Positions 11,814 to 22,394 of a DNA stretch of 64,000 nucleotides are shown here, in pieces. Every line of letters starts with the position of its first letter. Within the stretch, counting starts at the first letter, position 1. The notes beneath the pieces were generated by a model. That model saw only the letters and a list, made by a program, of their open reading frames with translations, did no database searches and was not told the origin of the DNA. Origin of the DNA: Hydrangea macrophylla (taxonomy: Eukaryota > Streptophyta > Magnoliopsida > Cornales > Hydrangeaceae); contig CM066984.1 in assembly GCA_033977485.1 (NCBI GenBank), forward strand, positions 109,850,691 through 109,914,690, read 5' to 3'. Both the position numbers and the translations under genes were made by a program.

Positions 11814-13091
11814 TCAAGCCGTGGGTGCAAATATCTCCACAAGGGAAGACCATGTACCAAAGACACCAAATATCAATCCTACGATCACAATTACACCATC
11901 CAACACAAAACCTTTCCAACTCAACTCATCCTTGTGCACCATCAAATGAAACAAAGCTGGTAACACAAAACCCAAAACAATACACACACTACTACCCACC
12001 AGAGACAAGAAATCAGTAAAATTGGGCACAAAAAGAGCCACCAAACTCACCCCCAAAACTATAGCCCACCTAAGCCACAAGCAATACCTAGCCTCACAGA
12101 ACCTCCTCTCCACCACCTCATAAACTGGGTTCATCATTATTGGGAAAGTGAAGAACAGGTTCAAACACAAACCCAACTGAACCAAACTGCTAATCAAGCC
12201 CTGTCCAAAATTTGTAGTGATTATGTCTTTAGTTTCATCACCAAATGCAAAGTAACCCAGAGCTCCAAAACTTCCATACATCAATGAAATGAAAGCCATT
12301 GAAAAACCCAAAATTTTCCCATATTTGCTTCGATCTTTCATCTCTAATTCTAAAGGCAAAGCCATTCCAATCCCTTCGAATGCGTAAACGGCCACACCCA
12401 ATCCATAGAAGAACACAGATAGTCCCCCAAATGATTGCAAAACAGGCCTCTGCTTCATAAAAATCAATACATCTTCGACCATAACAACACCCATGGCTCC
12501 GAGATCGACTACGTCTGCGAAAATACTCAGAGGGGCCAAATGGGTGAGCGACGGAATCGAATTTAACCCCAATTGGAAAGGAAAACAACCCCAAATGTAA
12601 ATCGATTTCGGGGTGAACCCTAAAATTGTAGGGTTTGCAGAGTAATTGAAGACGAAAGCTAAAGAGTTGGCGATGAAGATGAGGTAGCCGATGCAGAAGC
12701 CGGCTTGGGAGAGGACGATCATGAGGTCGACGGAGAAACGGCCGGTGGGTCCAGCGACGGCGAAGCCGAGGTCGCCGAAGGAGGCGATTTTGGAGAAGCC
12801 GTGAGCGGATTCGAGGCGGCGGCGAGTGTGGATCAAGAGCATCATGCAGTGGTAGGTGAGGAAGGCGACGGAGAAGAGGATGAGGTTGCCCATGACCCAA
12901 CCGGTGCGCTTGAAGGTGTAGGGAAGACCGAGAACTCCGGCGCCGACGATGGCGATGAAGACGTTGGCGAAGGACTTTGTTTGGGAGGAGAGGTGTGTTG
13001 ATTTGGAGAGGAGTGGTGTGTCCTCTCTGGGTAGAGATGGGACTTGGAGGAGTACGTGTGAAGATGAGCTAGCTTCTTTGTCGAATCCCAT
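11814..13091 (-). CDS. AVT3-type vacuolar amino-acid transporter
   Basis: A 425-residue protein of the amino acid/auxin permease family, closest by eye to Arabidopsis AVT3A-C. Those are tonoplast carriers that export neutral amino acids from the vacuole. The single exon is intact from ATG to stop. Residues 1-35 are a hydrophilic tail containing EDTPLL, which fits the acidic dileucine tonoplast-sorting consensus. The family signature SFANVFIAIVGAGVLGLPYT starts the first membrane segment near residue 40, and about 11 hydrophobic segments follow to the C-terminus, as usual. The start is supported by homology and by a stop-free frame to MGFDKEASSS. A GA/CT-rich leader lies just upstream on the coding strand. 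It is convergent with the EH gene. The substrate is inferred from the family only. Confidence 0.93.
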   Translation of the reverse strand: MGFDKEASSSSHVLLQVPSLPREDTPLLSKSTHLSSQTKSFANVFIAIVGAGVLGLPYTFKRTGWVMGNLILFSVAFLTYHCMMLLIHTRRRLESAHGFSKIASFGDLGFAVAGPTGRFSVDLMIVLSQAGFCIGYLIFIANSLAFVFNYSANPTILGFTPKSIYIWGCFPFQLGLNSIPSLTHLAPLSIFADVVDLGAMGVVMVEDVLIFMKQRPVLQSFGGLSVFFYGLGVAVYAFEGIGMALPLELEMKDRSKYGKILGFSMAFISLMYGSFGALGYFAFGDETKDIITTNFGQGLISSLVQLGLCLNLFFTFPIMMNPVYEVVERRFCEARYCLWLRWAIVLGVSLVALFVPNFTDFLSLVGSSVCIVLGFVLPALFHLMVHKDELSWKGFVLDGVIVIVGLIFGVFGTWSSLVEIFAPTA

Positions 13092-13310
13092 GCCTGCAAT
13101 TCAGAGATCGACACAGATCGAGAGAAAGAGAGAGAGATATGGAAATGAGCTTTTTTTTTTCTTGTTTCTGAGTTTTTGCGTTTTACTATTAAGGATGATA
13201 AGCTTTTTTGGAAAGAGACAGGTGGGGATAAGATAACAGGACTCTCTCTCTCTCTCTCTCTTTCTCTATATATCTATATCTATATCTATATAATACGTAG
13301 TATATATATG
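13092..13310 (-). promoter_or_regulatory. 5' leader and promoter region of the AVT3-like gene
   Basis: Upstream of the transporter ATG lie GA-rich leader sequence, a (CT)n run at 13241-13262 and TATATA-rich DNA at 13265-13310. CT/GA tracts in 5' leaders and TATA-rich upstream DNA are common in plant promoters. No specific operator is identified and the transcription start is unknown. Confidence 0.35.
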
Positions 13311-13656
13311 TCTCTACCTCCATTTGAATTTTGACGGCTGTTGGTTTAGCACCTTATTTTGTATTCTTTGCACATTTCTCGTAAATTGTGCAACAGGAAA
13401 TACCAATAGATTTGAACTAATTTGTAATTTATTTATCCTTTCTTAGTAATTTTACTATTTCACGCATGTCAAAGACTCAAAGGGTCTCCTCACGTGATAT
13501 TTAATCAAGTAATTATATACAAGGCGATAAAACTATTAAAATTATGAAAAGATAAATTATTTGTATAACAACAAAAAGGAATTTTAAAATTATGGACAAG
13601 GAAACAATTTATAAATAATTATGGACTAAACCCTAATTACGTATTAAAATAACAAT

Positions 13657-13832
13657 AGTGCTAGGCATACACACTTTTCTACACACTTTTTGACACACTA
13701 TGCTTTAAATGCATGTACCTTGTGCTGTTTGAATTTTCACACTTTTTTGTGCACCACTTATACACCACAGGGTACATGCATTTAAAGCCGTGTGTCAAAA
13801 AATGTGTAGAAAAGTGTGTATACCTAGCATTA
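13657..13832. mobile_element. MITE with long terminal inverted repeats
   Basis: The left end (AGTGCTAGGCATACACACTT, then TTCTACACACTTTTTGACACAC) pairs with the right end (GTGTGTCAAAAAATGTGTAG, then AAAAGTGTGTATACCTAGCA). This gives about 40-bp inverted arms around a 95-bp centre. It abuts the hAT element that starts at 13841. Confidence 0.8.
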
Positions 13833-13840
13833 CTTTTAAA

Positions 13841-14207
13841 CAGGGCCGGCCCTTGGGCCAGTGGCCCGGGCGGTCGCTTGGGGCCTCCAAAAATAAGAGC
13901 TTGTTTGGTCTTGGAATAAGGCATTGTTTGGCCAAAATTTATGTATTATATATGAAAATAGGGCCTAAAAAAAAGGACCTTAGATATACATGCATTATAT
14001 ATAAAAATAGGACAAAAAATAAGGCATTGTTTGGCTAAAATACATGTATTATATATAAAAATAGGGCAAAATAGGGCATAAAAAAATAGGGTCATATATA
14101 TACATGTATTATATATAAAAATAGGACCAAAAAAGGGCCTAAAAAAATTTTCTTTTCATGTTTGCTTGGGGCCTCATGTGAATTTCACAATCTGAGGGCC
14201 GGCCCTG
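13841..14207. mobile_element. Non-autonomous hAT element, CAGGGCCGGCCC ends
   Basis: Terminal repeats CAGGGCCGGCCCT and AGGGCCGGCCCTG flank 367 bp. CTTTTAAA (13833-13840) and CTCTTAAA (14208-14215) form an 8-bp target-site duplication with one mismatch, diagnostic of hAT. The inside carries several copies of a roughly 55-bp unit built on ATACATGTATTATATATAAA and ATAGGGC. No coding potential. Confidence 0.87.
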
Positions 14208-14280
14208 CTCTTAAAATAAATGTAGTTCCCAATTGGCCAATTGTGAATCCCAAATTTAGTTGTAAACTATTTTTATATTG

Positions 14281-14490
14281 AGTAAAGATTGAGGCACACT
14301 CAAAGACACAATTTTTTGAACACAATCCAAGAGATGTGTCTATCTCTCTCCTGTGTCACTGTACCCCACCCCATAGTGACACAGGAGAGAGATAGACACA
14401 TCTCTTAGTGACACATGAGAGAGATAGACACATCTCTTGGGCTGTGTCCCAAAAGTTGTGTCTTTGGGTGTGCCCCCAAGTATTACCCTT
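14281..14490. mobile_element. MITE with GACACA-rich inverted arms, copy A
   Basis: The left arm contains GGCACACTCAAAGACACAAT and GATGTGTCTATCTCTCTCC; the right arm is the reverse complement of most of this. The GAGAGATAGACACATCTCTT segment is present twice on the right side. A second copy is at 41217-41388. Sequence 14491-15040 beyond it shows nothing recognisable. Confidence 0.75.
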
Positions 14491-15040
14491 TCATATTTGT
14501 ACTACATAAAATAACTTCCATAAAAATTTAATAATCCCTATTATAATTAAAAGAAGTGCAATTGTCAAAATATTTGGGAACCAAATTCGAGAGTCAATAA
14601 TACAGACTTCAAATTAGTGAATTAGTTAAATATAACACATATTACACACCCATAGGAAAAAAAAAATGAAACTCTAAAAATGCAAAAGTTGTAGAATTGT
14701 CAAAGTAAAAAAAGATAAGTACACCGTCTTTTTAAAGATGACAATTTCAATGAGACAATCAAAAATTGAATAACAGATTTAAATTGGGAGGGATGGAGTC
14801 TATGAACTATGGACTCTTCGACAATGTCGCCGCACTCGCACTTAGTGCACACCTGTATTGGGTGCGCCGTGGATTCTTTGAGTGTTTTTGGAGTGTGTTT
14901 GTGACTTTTTTGTAGCATTCTTTTGAAAAAAACACAAGTTTTTATACAATTTTGAAAACTTTGGGGGTTTAAAGAGATATAATAGAAAATAATATTAGCA
15001 ATTATCTAGGGTATACACTAATGCCCTAATAGTTATAAAA

Positions 15041-15981
15041 TTGTTTGTTAAGATGTTAGAGAAGGACCCGACAGAATGTAAAGTGGGGATTGATGGAGGA
15101 CATAGGTGCATAGACATATTATGTGTACCAGATGGTGGAGATTTAAGAAAGGATATTCTGGAAGAAGCACATAAGTCAAGGTTTACAATTCACCCGGGAG
15201 GAACAAAAATGTATAAGGACTTGAAGAGAAATTTCTGGTGGGAAGGTATGAAGAAAGACGTGGCCGATTTTGTATCAAGTGTTTGACGTGTCAACAAGTT
15301 AAAGTCGAACATCAAAGGCCCTTGGGATTATTGCAACCCTTCTTACCTGTTCCAGGGTGGAAATGAGAACATATCACCATGAATTTTGTAGTGGGACTAC
15401 CCAGGTCACAATAGAATCATGACGCCATTTAGGTAATTGTGGATCGATTGACGAAATCTGCTCACTTCATTGTCTATAGTATGATATATCTGGTGGAAAA
15501 GATGAGTCGGATGTACATACAACAAGTTGTGCGACTTCACGGTGCACCAATGTCGATTGTGTCAGACCGCAACGCACGTTTCACTTCTGGGTTTTGGAAA
15601 AGTCTGCAAGAAGTTATGAGAACCTCGCTTAAGATGAGTACTGCTTTTCACCCTCAGACAAATGGGAAAACTGAGCGTGTTAATCAGATCATAGAGGATA
15701 TGTATCTTGGGAGACACACTTACCTTTGGTTGAATTCTCTTATAACAATAGTTACCACACGAGTATTGGGATGGCTCCGTTCGAAGCATTGTATAGACGA
15801 CCATGTTGTTCTCAATTGTGTTGGGCAGAGGTCGGAGACACAGAGTTGTGGGACCAGATTTGGTTAGAGAAACCAACGAGAAGATTTCTCTTGTCAAGAA
15901 AAGGATGAGAACCACATAGAGCAAGTACAAGAGTTATGTCGATCGACGGCGAAAGGATTTGGAATTCAGTGTCGGAGATCA
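15041..15981 (+). pseudogene. Ty3-gypsy integrase fragment, broken
   Basis: The H2C2 zinc-binding domain (H...H in EAHKSRFTIHPG, then CLTCQQ after a frameshift near 15280) is followed by the integrase core: VDRLTKSAHFI, SIVSDRNARF and NGKTERVNQI. Lesions: the frameshift, in-frame stops where W is expected, and N replacing D in the expected catalytic MDF motif. The remaining core shows D in SDRN and E in KTERV. The fragment lacks reverse transcriptase upstream. Its 3' continuation resumes at 17904 beyond a nested insertion. Confidence 0.85.
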
Positions 15982-16116
15982 TGTGACGCCCTGCAAAAAT
16001 AAAGTGTATTTCCATTGAAAAATTAAATGAATTACACTTTGATTCTTTAAAATAAAAGTACGATATTTCTTTAAAACTCCCAACATGCCCATATTCTCAA
16101 CGAATCTCCTATATCA

Positions 16117-16648
16117 TCCTCATCATCGTCGACCTCATCTACTATCCCAAAATGGCACCAAGGAGGCGGGCCTATCACATGTGGTACCGGGGCTTCTTCA
16201 ATGCTAACCTCCTCAATGACTGGCTCATCGGCCATTGGAGCTATCTCGGGCTCCTCATCTGGCTCATCATATTCTATTGGCTCCGCCTCAGGCTCTTCGT
16301 CGTTGCTATCTCCTTCATTAGGATCTTTCTCAGGGTCTTCATCCTCATCTGACTCTCCCTTCTCATCAGACTCTTCCTCTTCATCGGATTATCTCTTTTC
16401 ATCGGACTCACTCTCTTCGGCCTGTGCAGCGGTGGCTAACCTTGTTGCCTTGGCCATGGCTTCAGCCAACTCAACCTCTCCTATTTCAAACCCATCAGGA
16501 TGTGCTGCCATATCTGCAGCCCGCTTTTTGGCTATCCGTGCTATATCAGTCGTAATCCCTCCTAGAGCTATCTGAGGTATTACAACATTAACTATTATGT
16601 CTCCTTCTTTTTCTATAATATTCCCTGCTGGTGGAAGTAAGCATTTGT
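16117..16648 (-). pseudogene. Acidic ORF remnant inside nested LTR element
   Basis: The minus strand keeps one frame, with a single stop (near 16389), through almost the whole internal segment. It encodes an Ala-rich part (GFEIGEVELAEAMAKATRLA) and then a strongly acidic tail rich in DEEEES, DEDEDPEKD and EPEIAPMADEP. No known domain was recognised; it may be the end of a gag-like protein. The bias and length argue for former coding use. Confidence 0.5.
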
Positions 16649-16993
16649 GATGCCTCGCAAAAATAAAACGTATTTGCATTGAAAAATAAAAAAATGAATT
16701 ACACTTTGATTCTTTAAAATAAAAGTACAACATTCTTTAAAAACTCTCAACAGGCCCATAATCTCCACAGATCTCCTATATCCTTAGCCTTATCTCCTTT
16801 CCAGACTTCGGTTACCGGCACTACCTGCATCTAAAACCACACCAGGAAGTAATGACAGGAATAATAAAGGCTCAAAAGGATAATGACAAATAAATAAATA
16901 GAACGACATCAAATCAATTGACCAATCTCACAACCCAACTGCTCACACTACCCAAACGCTCATACCAAGAGCGTCAAACCAGGTTCCTATTGG

Positions 16994-17240
16994 TCACACA
17001 GCAAAGGCCACTAACCTCACCTCACCCGTCTCCAGTATGTCGGTCGGTCCCTAGGGCCTATTGGCCTGTTAGTAGGTGCCCCCTGCTCATGAACCATTCA
17101 GTTCCACAACACTTACTCAACCGCTCTCACCAAAGAAGTCACACAGCAAAGAGCCACCTCACCTCACCTCACCTCACCCATCTCCAGTACGTCGGTTCTT
17201 GAGGCCTGTTGCCCCGTTGGTGGGTGCTCAATGCTTATGG
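16994..17240. repeat. Direct repeat inside nested LTR
   Basis: Two diverged copies of a segment starting CACACAGCAAAG (16994 and 17139) run through CTCACC repeats, CATCTCCAGTACGTCGGT-like words and the TGGGTGCTCAATGCTTATGG region. They are about 145 bp apart inside the 1.25-kb LTR. Confidence 0.7.
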
Positions 17241-17508
17241 ACCCTTTAGACCAATAACAACACATATTCATGGATTCCAAATGAAAGCACAACAAAACTG
17301 CAAAAGAGTACAAATAGAGATAACAAGAAATACTCCAAAGAATTAGAAAGCATATTGTACATAACCCGGTACCTATAAATGTTGTTGAGAAACTCCCAAA
17401 CACTTCTCTTCTTCTTCTTCTTCTTCTAACTTTCTCTTAGAATTTCTCTTTGACCTCTATGAAATTTTGTGTAAAAGTACTGAAGCATAGCATCCATATA
17501 TATAGTTT

Positions 17509-17673
17509 TTCAAAATGAAATATGCTATAAAATATTCTTTAAGATATTTTTCAAAAGGGAATATGCTATAAAATATTCTTTAAGATATTTTTCAAAAGGA
17601 AATATGATATAGAATATTCTTTAAAATGTTTTTAAAAAGAGAATATGCTATATAATATTCTTTTTGATATTTT
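17509..17673. repeat. Tandem repeat, about 54-bp unit, 3-4 copies
   Basis: Units contain AATATGCTATAAAATATTCT then TTAAGATATTTTTCAAAAGG. The first two are nearly identical and the later ones drift. They lie inside the nested LTR. Confidence 0.85.
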
Positions 17674-17898
17674 TGACTAAAAATCGAAATGTCTTCCAAA
17701 CGGAGATCGAAAACTGTTAACTTTCAACACCAATACCAAATCATTTAACCTCACACAACTTTTTCCAAAAATTATATTTTCAGTTCATGACTTACAAAAT
17801 TGGAAAAAATGACCAAAATACCCCTATGATCAATTTTCACTAAAATCGCACATGAAGTCTAAATCATCAATTTAAACATGAAAATACGGGTTACTACA

Positions 17899-18318
17899 GA
17901 TCATGTACTTCTTAATGTTTCACCGACCCGAGGAGTGGTACATTTTGGTCTCAAAGAAGGAAAGTTAGTCCAGCGTTTCATTGGACCATTTGAGATATTA
18001 GATCGTGTTGGAAAAGTGGCTTATCGACTGACATTGCCACCAAAGATGTATGGAGTTCACGATGTATTTCATGTTAGTATATTGAGGAAATACATACGAG
18101 ATCCCTCACATGTGGTTAGTTTTGATGACATTGAGACGAGTCATAATGTTTCCTATAAGGAGAGGCCCGCGAAAATTCTAGATCAGAGTATTAAGAAGTT
18201 GAGGAGGAAGGACATCCCATTGGTGAAAGTCCAGTGGAACCACCATGACGAGATCGAAGCCTCATGGGAAGTCAAAGCTGATATAACGAAGAGATACCCG
18301 GAGTCATTTCATGACTAG
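17899..18318 (+). pseudogene. Ty3-gypsy integrase C-terminus with chromodomain-like end
   Basis: Continues the interrupted polyprotein: [30 protein letters not shown] and [10 protein letters not shown] are the typical plant gypsy integrase C-terminal region. [15 protein letters not shown] is a chromodomain-like signature seen in plant chromoviruses. It ends with TAG at 18316-18318, then a purine tract AAGGGGGGAATGA and the LTR start at 18363. Confidence 0.87.
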
Positions 18319-18362
18319 TTAGTCTAGATTTCGGGACAAAATCCTGTTTAAGGGGGGAATGA

Positions 18363-20577
18363 TGTAACACTATGTATTTGCAATAATTACTAAATGTAAT
18401 TTCAAATGTATTTCCATTAATTATTGTACTTTTAAATAAAATACCTGCTTTTGAGATAGACTGTATTTTCAAGAGAGTAAAAATATTTGCTTTTGACTTA
18501 AACTGTATTTTTATACAACCGGGAAATTATTTCCTCCGTTAATATCATTTTCTGTATTTTTGTAATAATCATTGCACCGCTATAATACCAGTTTATGAGC
18601 GAAAACTATCCGCGCCACGAATGGACTCCTACAGATTTATGGAATCTCTGTCTAATCAGTATTTGATATATGCTTTTAACTATTTAATTAACACAATGAT
18701 TGTGTTAAGCTTGTTTGGGAATGCTAAGTGAGCATGTATAAATTTGTGGCCATAAGTTGAATTGCCAAACACCCTACTTGACCCCTATGAGTTCCTAGCA
18801 ACTCCTAAGCTAGTGTATATATATCATCTCAGCAGATTCATATACGTATATACATGCTGTGTATATTATGTTTAATTAGAAATTTACAAAACAAAAGGAT
18901 TTGTTGAGTGTTGAGGAAAGAACTTGGTCCCCAAGTTCTCAAAGTTAGTTTTCTATATAAACACACATGTATCTTCAAAATCTGCACATTTTGCAAAACT
19001 GAACCAGAGAAAAAAGAGAGAATAAGAGATATGTATAGATTTACAGAAATTCTAGAGAGAGAAAGTTGAATCACCATAGCTAGAGGCTCAAAGTGGGTTT
19101 CTTATTTTGATTTTCTTTCTCAACAATCACTTTTAAACACAATCACAATGAGTATTCTAAACTCACTTGAAATATAATTCATGTTTCATTTACTGTGTAT
19201 ATAAGTAGGATTATGAATCGCCATTGTTGAATGTTTCTTGAAGCTTAAAGCTTGAAAAATATGATTTTTCCAAACTTAACCAAAATGAGTTTTGTTAGAT
19301 GAGAATGGAATATTTCAGTCCCTAGAAGTTGTGGTTAAGGTTATAAAGCCTAATTCAATTATATCAAAAAGTATATTAAGAATGAAATTTCGTTACCTCT
19401 CGGTTTTATGTAAAATCCGAGAGGTACGGTTCGAATTGATTCAATCCGCTCGCATATTCGCGATCCTTACGAAAAAACAGAGAGAATCATATATTATAAG
19501 TAATGTTTGGATTTGGATTGCAAAATGGGTCAAAATCAGCCTTTGAAATGAAAACAGGGGAGAAAAACGAAGAAGAAGAAGTCTCTGCACTTTTTTGCGG
19601 CGACCTCAATTATCCCAGGCCGGCTCAGATACGACAGGTTAATTAGGAAGGATTGAGCCCAGGTCGACTCGGATACGGCAGGCCAGTCAGCGTTATGCTT
19701 ATAGCCTTAATTATCCCAGGTCGACTCGGATACGGTAGGTTAATTAAGAGGGATTGAGCCCAGGCCGACTCAGATACGGCGGTCAGTCTGATCGTGTCCA
19801 GTCCGACTCGGATACGGCATACCGATCAAGTTATTGCAACCTTGAACGTCTAGGTACGTCCAGGCCGACTCGAATACGGCAAACATATCGACAGATATTC
19901 TAAACCTAACGGTCGTGGGCCGGAGGTTCAGGGGAACCGCTTGTGTTAGATTTTGTGGTCGAGGTAAAAGAATCAATGAGGCGAGGTGCTTGGATTTGCC
20001 TCACGCATGGTCGCATAATTTATTGATAATATTGTTGATAGTAATTGTTTCCTGCAATTCTTGCTTTATGAATTCATTACTGTAATTCTAACATGTGGAA
20101 TAATAAGTCTGTGAAACGGAAAAAGGGTAATAAAGTATGTTTTACATTACAAGCATATATTTTTAATGCTCACCAGTTTCTTGAAGCTGACGGTGTTGAT
20201 GCGCCTTGGACATTTATGTCTAGGCTTTTCAGGTTATGATCAGGATGGATAATACGATTATGAGAATTGAGAACAACTACTCGTGAAGAGAAATGATTTA
20301 AATTCTGCTTTTATTTATAAACTGAACTTGTAATAAGGATTGATGTAATATATATTATTATTGGTGCAAGGCGGAATGTGTCTTAAGATTTCTACATGAT
20401 GTAATTACTTTTATCTTTGAAAAATTTTATAAACCTCGATTGCTCTTACTCTGATTTAAATTATTATACTACTTGACGTTTGAGACGGAATTGATCCTTC
20501 AAACTGTTGTGACCTACGAATCTATAAAAGAAATTAAATGCTTTCATTATTTATGCAACGACGTCGGAGCATGACGA
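18363..20577 (+). repeat. Probable gypsy 3' LTR
   Basis: Starts TGTAACACTATG right after a polypurine tract at the expected distance from the polyprotein stop. The right end is uncertain; GGAGCATGACG near 20570-20577 is a candidate. If correct, the LTR is about 2.2 kb, in the range of Tekay/Del-like elements. The 5' LTR is absent, so the element is 5'-truncated. The start is well supported, the end is not. Confidence 0.6.
19611..19880. repeat. CGACTCGGATACGGC repeats in gypsy LTR
   Basis: Six copies of the word (C/T)CCAG(G/T)(C/T)CG(A/G)CTC(G/A)GATACG appear in about 270 bp. Two of them sit in a longer duplicated block ending TTAATTA(G/A)GA(A/G)GGATTGAG. Confidence 0.8.
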
Positions 20578-20631
20578 TTTTCAATTATTACTATTTAGAA
20601 GGTGTAAATAATTGCCTATGGCTCCGAATTT

Positions 20632-20862
20632 TTTGGAAAATTTTGGTTTGAGCGTGCAGAACTCCGAATTTTGGAAAATTGAATAAATTGAAATATGATT
20701 TGATTCCCGATTTTGAAATTTGATTTGATTAGAGTCTGATTGACTCTGAATTTTGGAAAATTGGATAAATTGGAATCTGATTAATTCCCGATTTTGAAAT
20801 TTTGATTCAATTTGAGTCAAATTGACTCTAGATTTTTGAAAAGTGAATTGATTGGAGTCCGA
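20632..20862. repeat. Degenerate tandem repeat, about 95-bp unit
   Basis: Repeated words CTCTGAATTTTGGAAAATTG, TTGATTCCCGATTTTGAAAT and GAGTCTGATTGACTC recur two to three times. No coding pattern. Confidence 0.7.
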
Positions 20863-21214
20863 CATGTTTAATACGTAATTAACAATTAGCATGTGCAAGA
20901 CATGTGCCAGCAACACCTAGTATAGGTAGGTTTGGGTGTATAATATTCTATGGAAATGTTCTAGTATGAGAGAGAGAATGTGAAATATTTTTTTTTGGGT
21001 ACAAGAGAATGTGAGTTGATTGTTACTGTTTGGGGTGGAGGGAATGGGATTCTTTTGTTGATAATGACAAATACAAATTGGAAAAAATTTAAATGGGCAA
21101 TGGCAGACCATAGAAATTGAAAATCATTTTGGCAACGTTTGGTACCTAATACTTTATTCCTAATACTTTGCCGTAAATAAGGACATGGTTTTTGACCATA
21201 ATTGATATTCATAA

Positions 21215-21416
21215 ACATACCACCGAGGTGGGTGGCTTAGTGGGTCAAGTCCTTGACGTGGACACATAGATCTCAAGTTTGAAATTAGGGAGATGGAAGT
21301 TAGTAGATTTGCTGTTACCAAACTTTTGTTGTGGAGTTAAATCTCAATTTGACTTGCAATTGATTTTACGAAACATGACTCACATTGTAGTGTCTCGGTG
21401 GAACGGAGGGACAATT
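21215..21416 (+). mobile_element. tRNA-derived SINE-like sequence
   Basis: GTGGCTTAGTGGGTCAAG (about 21232) is a near-perfect A box. A decayed B box (CAAGTTTGAAATT) follows about 45 bases later. It abuts the target-site duplication of the hAT element at 21425. Boundaries are approximate. Confidence 0.5.
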
Positions 21417-21424
21417 TTGGCATA

Positions 21425-21824
21425 TAAGGGCGGATTTAGAAAATTAAACTAGAGGGGCTTGATAGAGGAGGAACTCTATGGGGTAATTTTTTTTTAGTCT
21501 ATTTATATATATTTTGTGTATTTTTTGTATAGATGATCTAAGCAAATGTCATAAAAATTAGCACAATAACATAATGGGAGACTTAAGAGTGAAAATTGTG
21601 AATGAAAAATAAAGGTTCTAACTTTGTATTTATAGGTGGCTAAGTATGACAATTTTACAATAGAATGGGGGATTTTAAAATAATATTGTAAAATTGTTAG
21701 GGCTATTGTAAAATTGTCAGAGGGGCTTAACTGTAAAATATTTTTTTTCCTTGGTGTAACTCTACAATTTTTAAAAATTCTAGGGTGGACTTGAGCCCCC
21801 TACCTTACATGTAGATCCGCCCAT
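21425..21824. mobile_element. Non-autonomous hAT element, GGGCGGA family copy 1
   Basis: Terminal repeats TAAGGGCGGA and TCCGCCCATG flank 400 bp. TTGGCATA (21417-21424) and TTGACAAA (21825-21832) match 6 of 8, an eroded hAT-size duplication. Same family and almost the same length as the sharper copy at 63089-63496. Confidence 0.75.
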
Positions 21825-22182
21825 GTTGACAAAACAGACTCCTTGATTAGTGCGCCTTTCACGGGAGCATTCCGTCAAAGAAGCCTAACTTGTTACACAT
21901 ATTTTCACTCTACTGCAAAAGAGTTAAAAAACTGACACTTAACCCCTATATAGTGGTGCTTGGAACGAAAGATACAATAGTCATTTCAAGTCAAAAGTTA
22001 ACATCCTTAAGATTTACACTTACATAAACCACAAGGGTTATGTAGCTTTTGAACTATAAGGAGTAAAGTATAAATGTGTCTAACTACTGGAGTGTAAAAT
22101 GTGGGAGGTTGTCCCAAAGCTTACTAATGTAGTTATCACATGCAGCTTTTTAGTGCAAACTTTTAGAACTTTCAACTTTTGC

Positions 22183-22394
22183 TAGTCAAGTTGGCCAGGA
22201 CCCATCCCCCAATGCCAATGGGGAGGTTGTGGGTTAGATTCTTATAAGGAAGACAATTTCTTTAAAGTGAGGTATGACTCCCCTCTTGTGTGTGCGTGTA
22301 TTACTAACTCTAACCTACTAACCCCACTCATGTAACAGAGGTGATTTGTTTCTAAGATACTAGCCATCCCCTCCCAAAAAAAAAAAAAAAAAAA
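22183..22394 (+). mobile_element. SINE-like element with poly(A) tail
   Basis: AGTTGGCCAGGAC (A-box-like) and GTGGGTTAGATTCTTA (B-box-like, 22230-22245) precede a body ending in a 19-base A run (22376-22394). The head, spacing and tail fit a tRNA-derived SINE. The duplication is not clear. Confidence 0.55.

Larger units (their letters stand above)
15982..17898 (-). mobile_element. Deleted LTR retrotransposon nested in gypsy integrase
   Basis: On the minus strand it starts TGTAGTAACCCG (17898) and ends GGGCGTCACA (15982). Perfect 5-bp duplications GATCA flank it (15977-15981 and 17899-17903), exactly splitting the gypsy frame between ...SVGDH and VLLNVS.... A 1.25-kb LTR (about 16650-17898) is followed by about 530 bp of internal DNA. 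Only the last 135 bp of the other LTR remain (15982-16116). This is what an internal deletion that removed most of one LTR would leave. No pol domain is present. Confidence 0.82.

Noticed and set aside
12238..12900. 220-aa frame on the minus strand overlapping the AVT3-like gene
   Set aside because: Shadow of the transporter in another frame; Arg/Pro/His-rich composition and no motif.
12705..13001. 98-aa plus-strand frame rich in Glu/Gly/Asp
   Set aside because: Antisense of the intact transporter 5' end, a composition artefact of GC-rich coding DNA.
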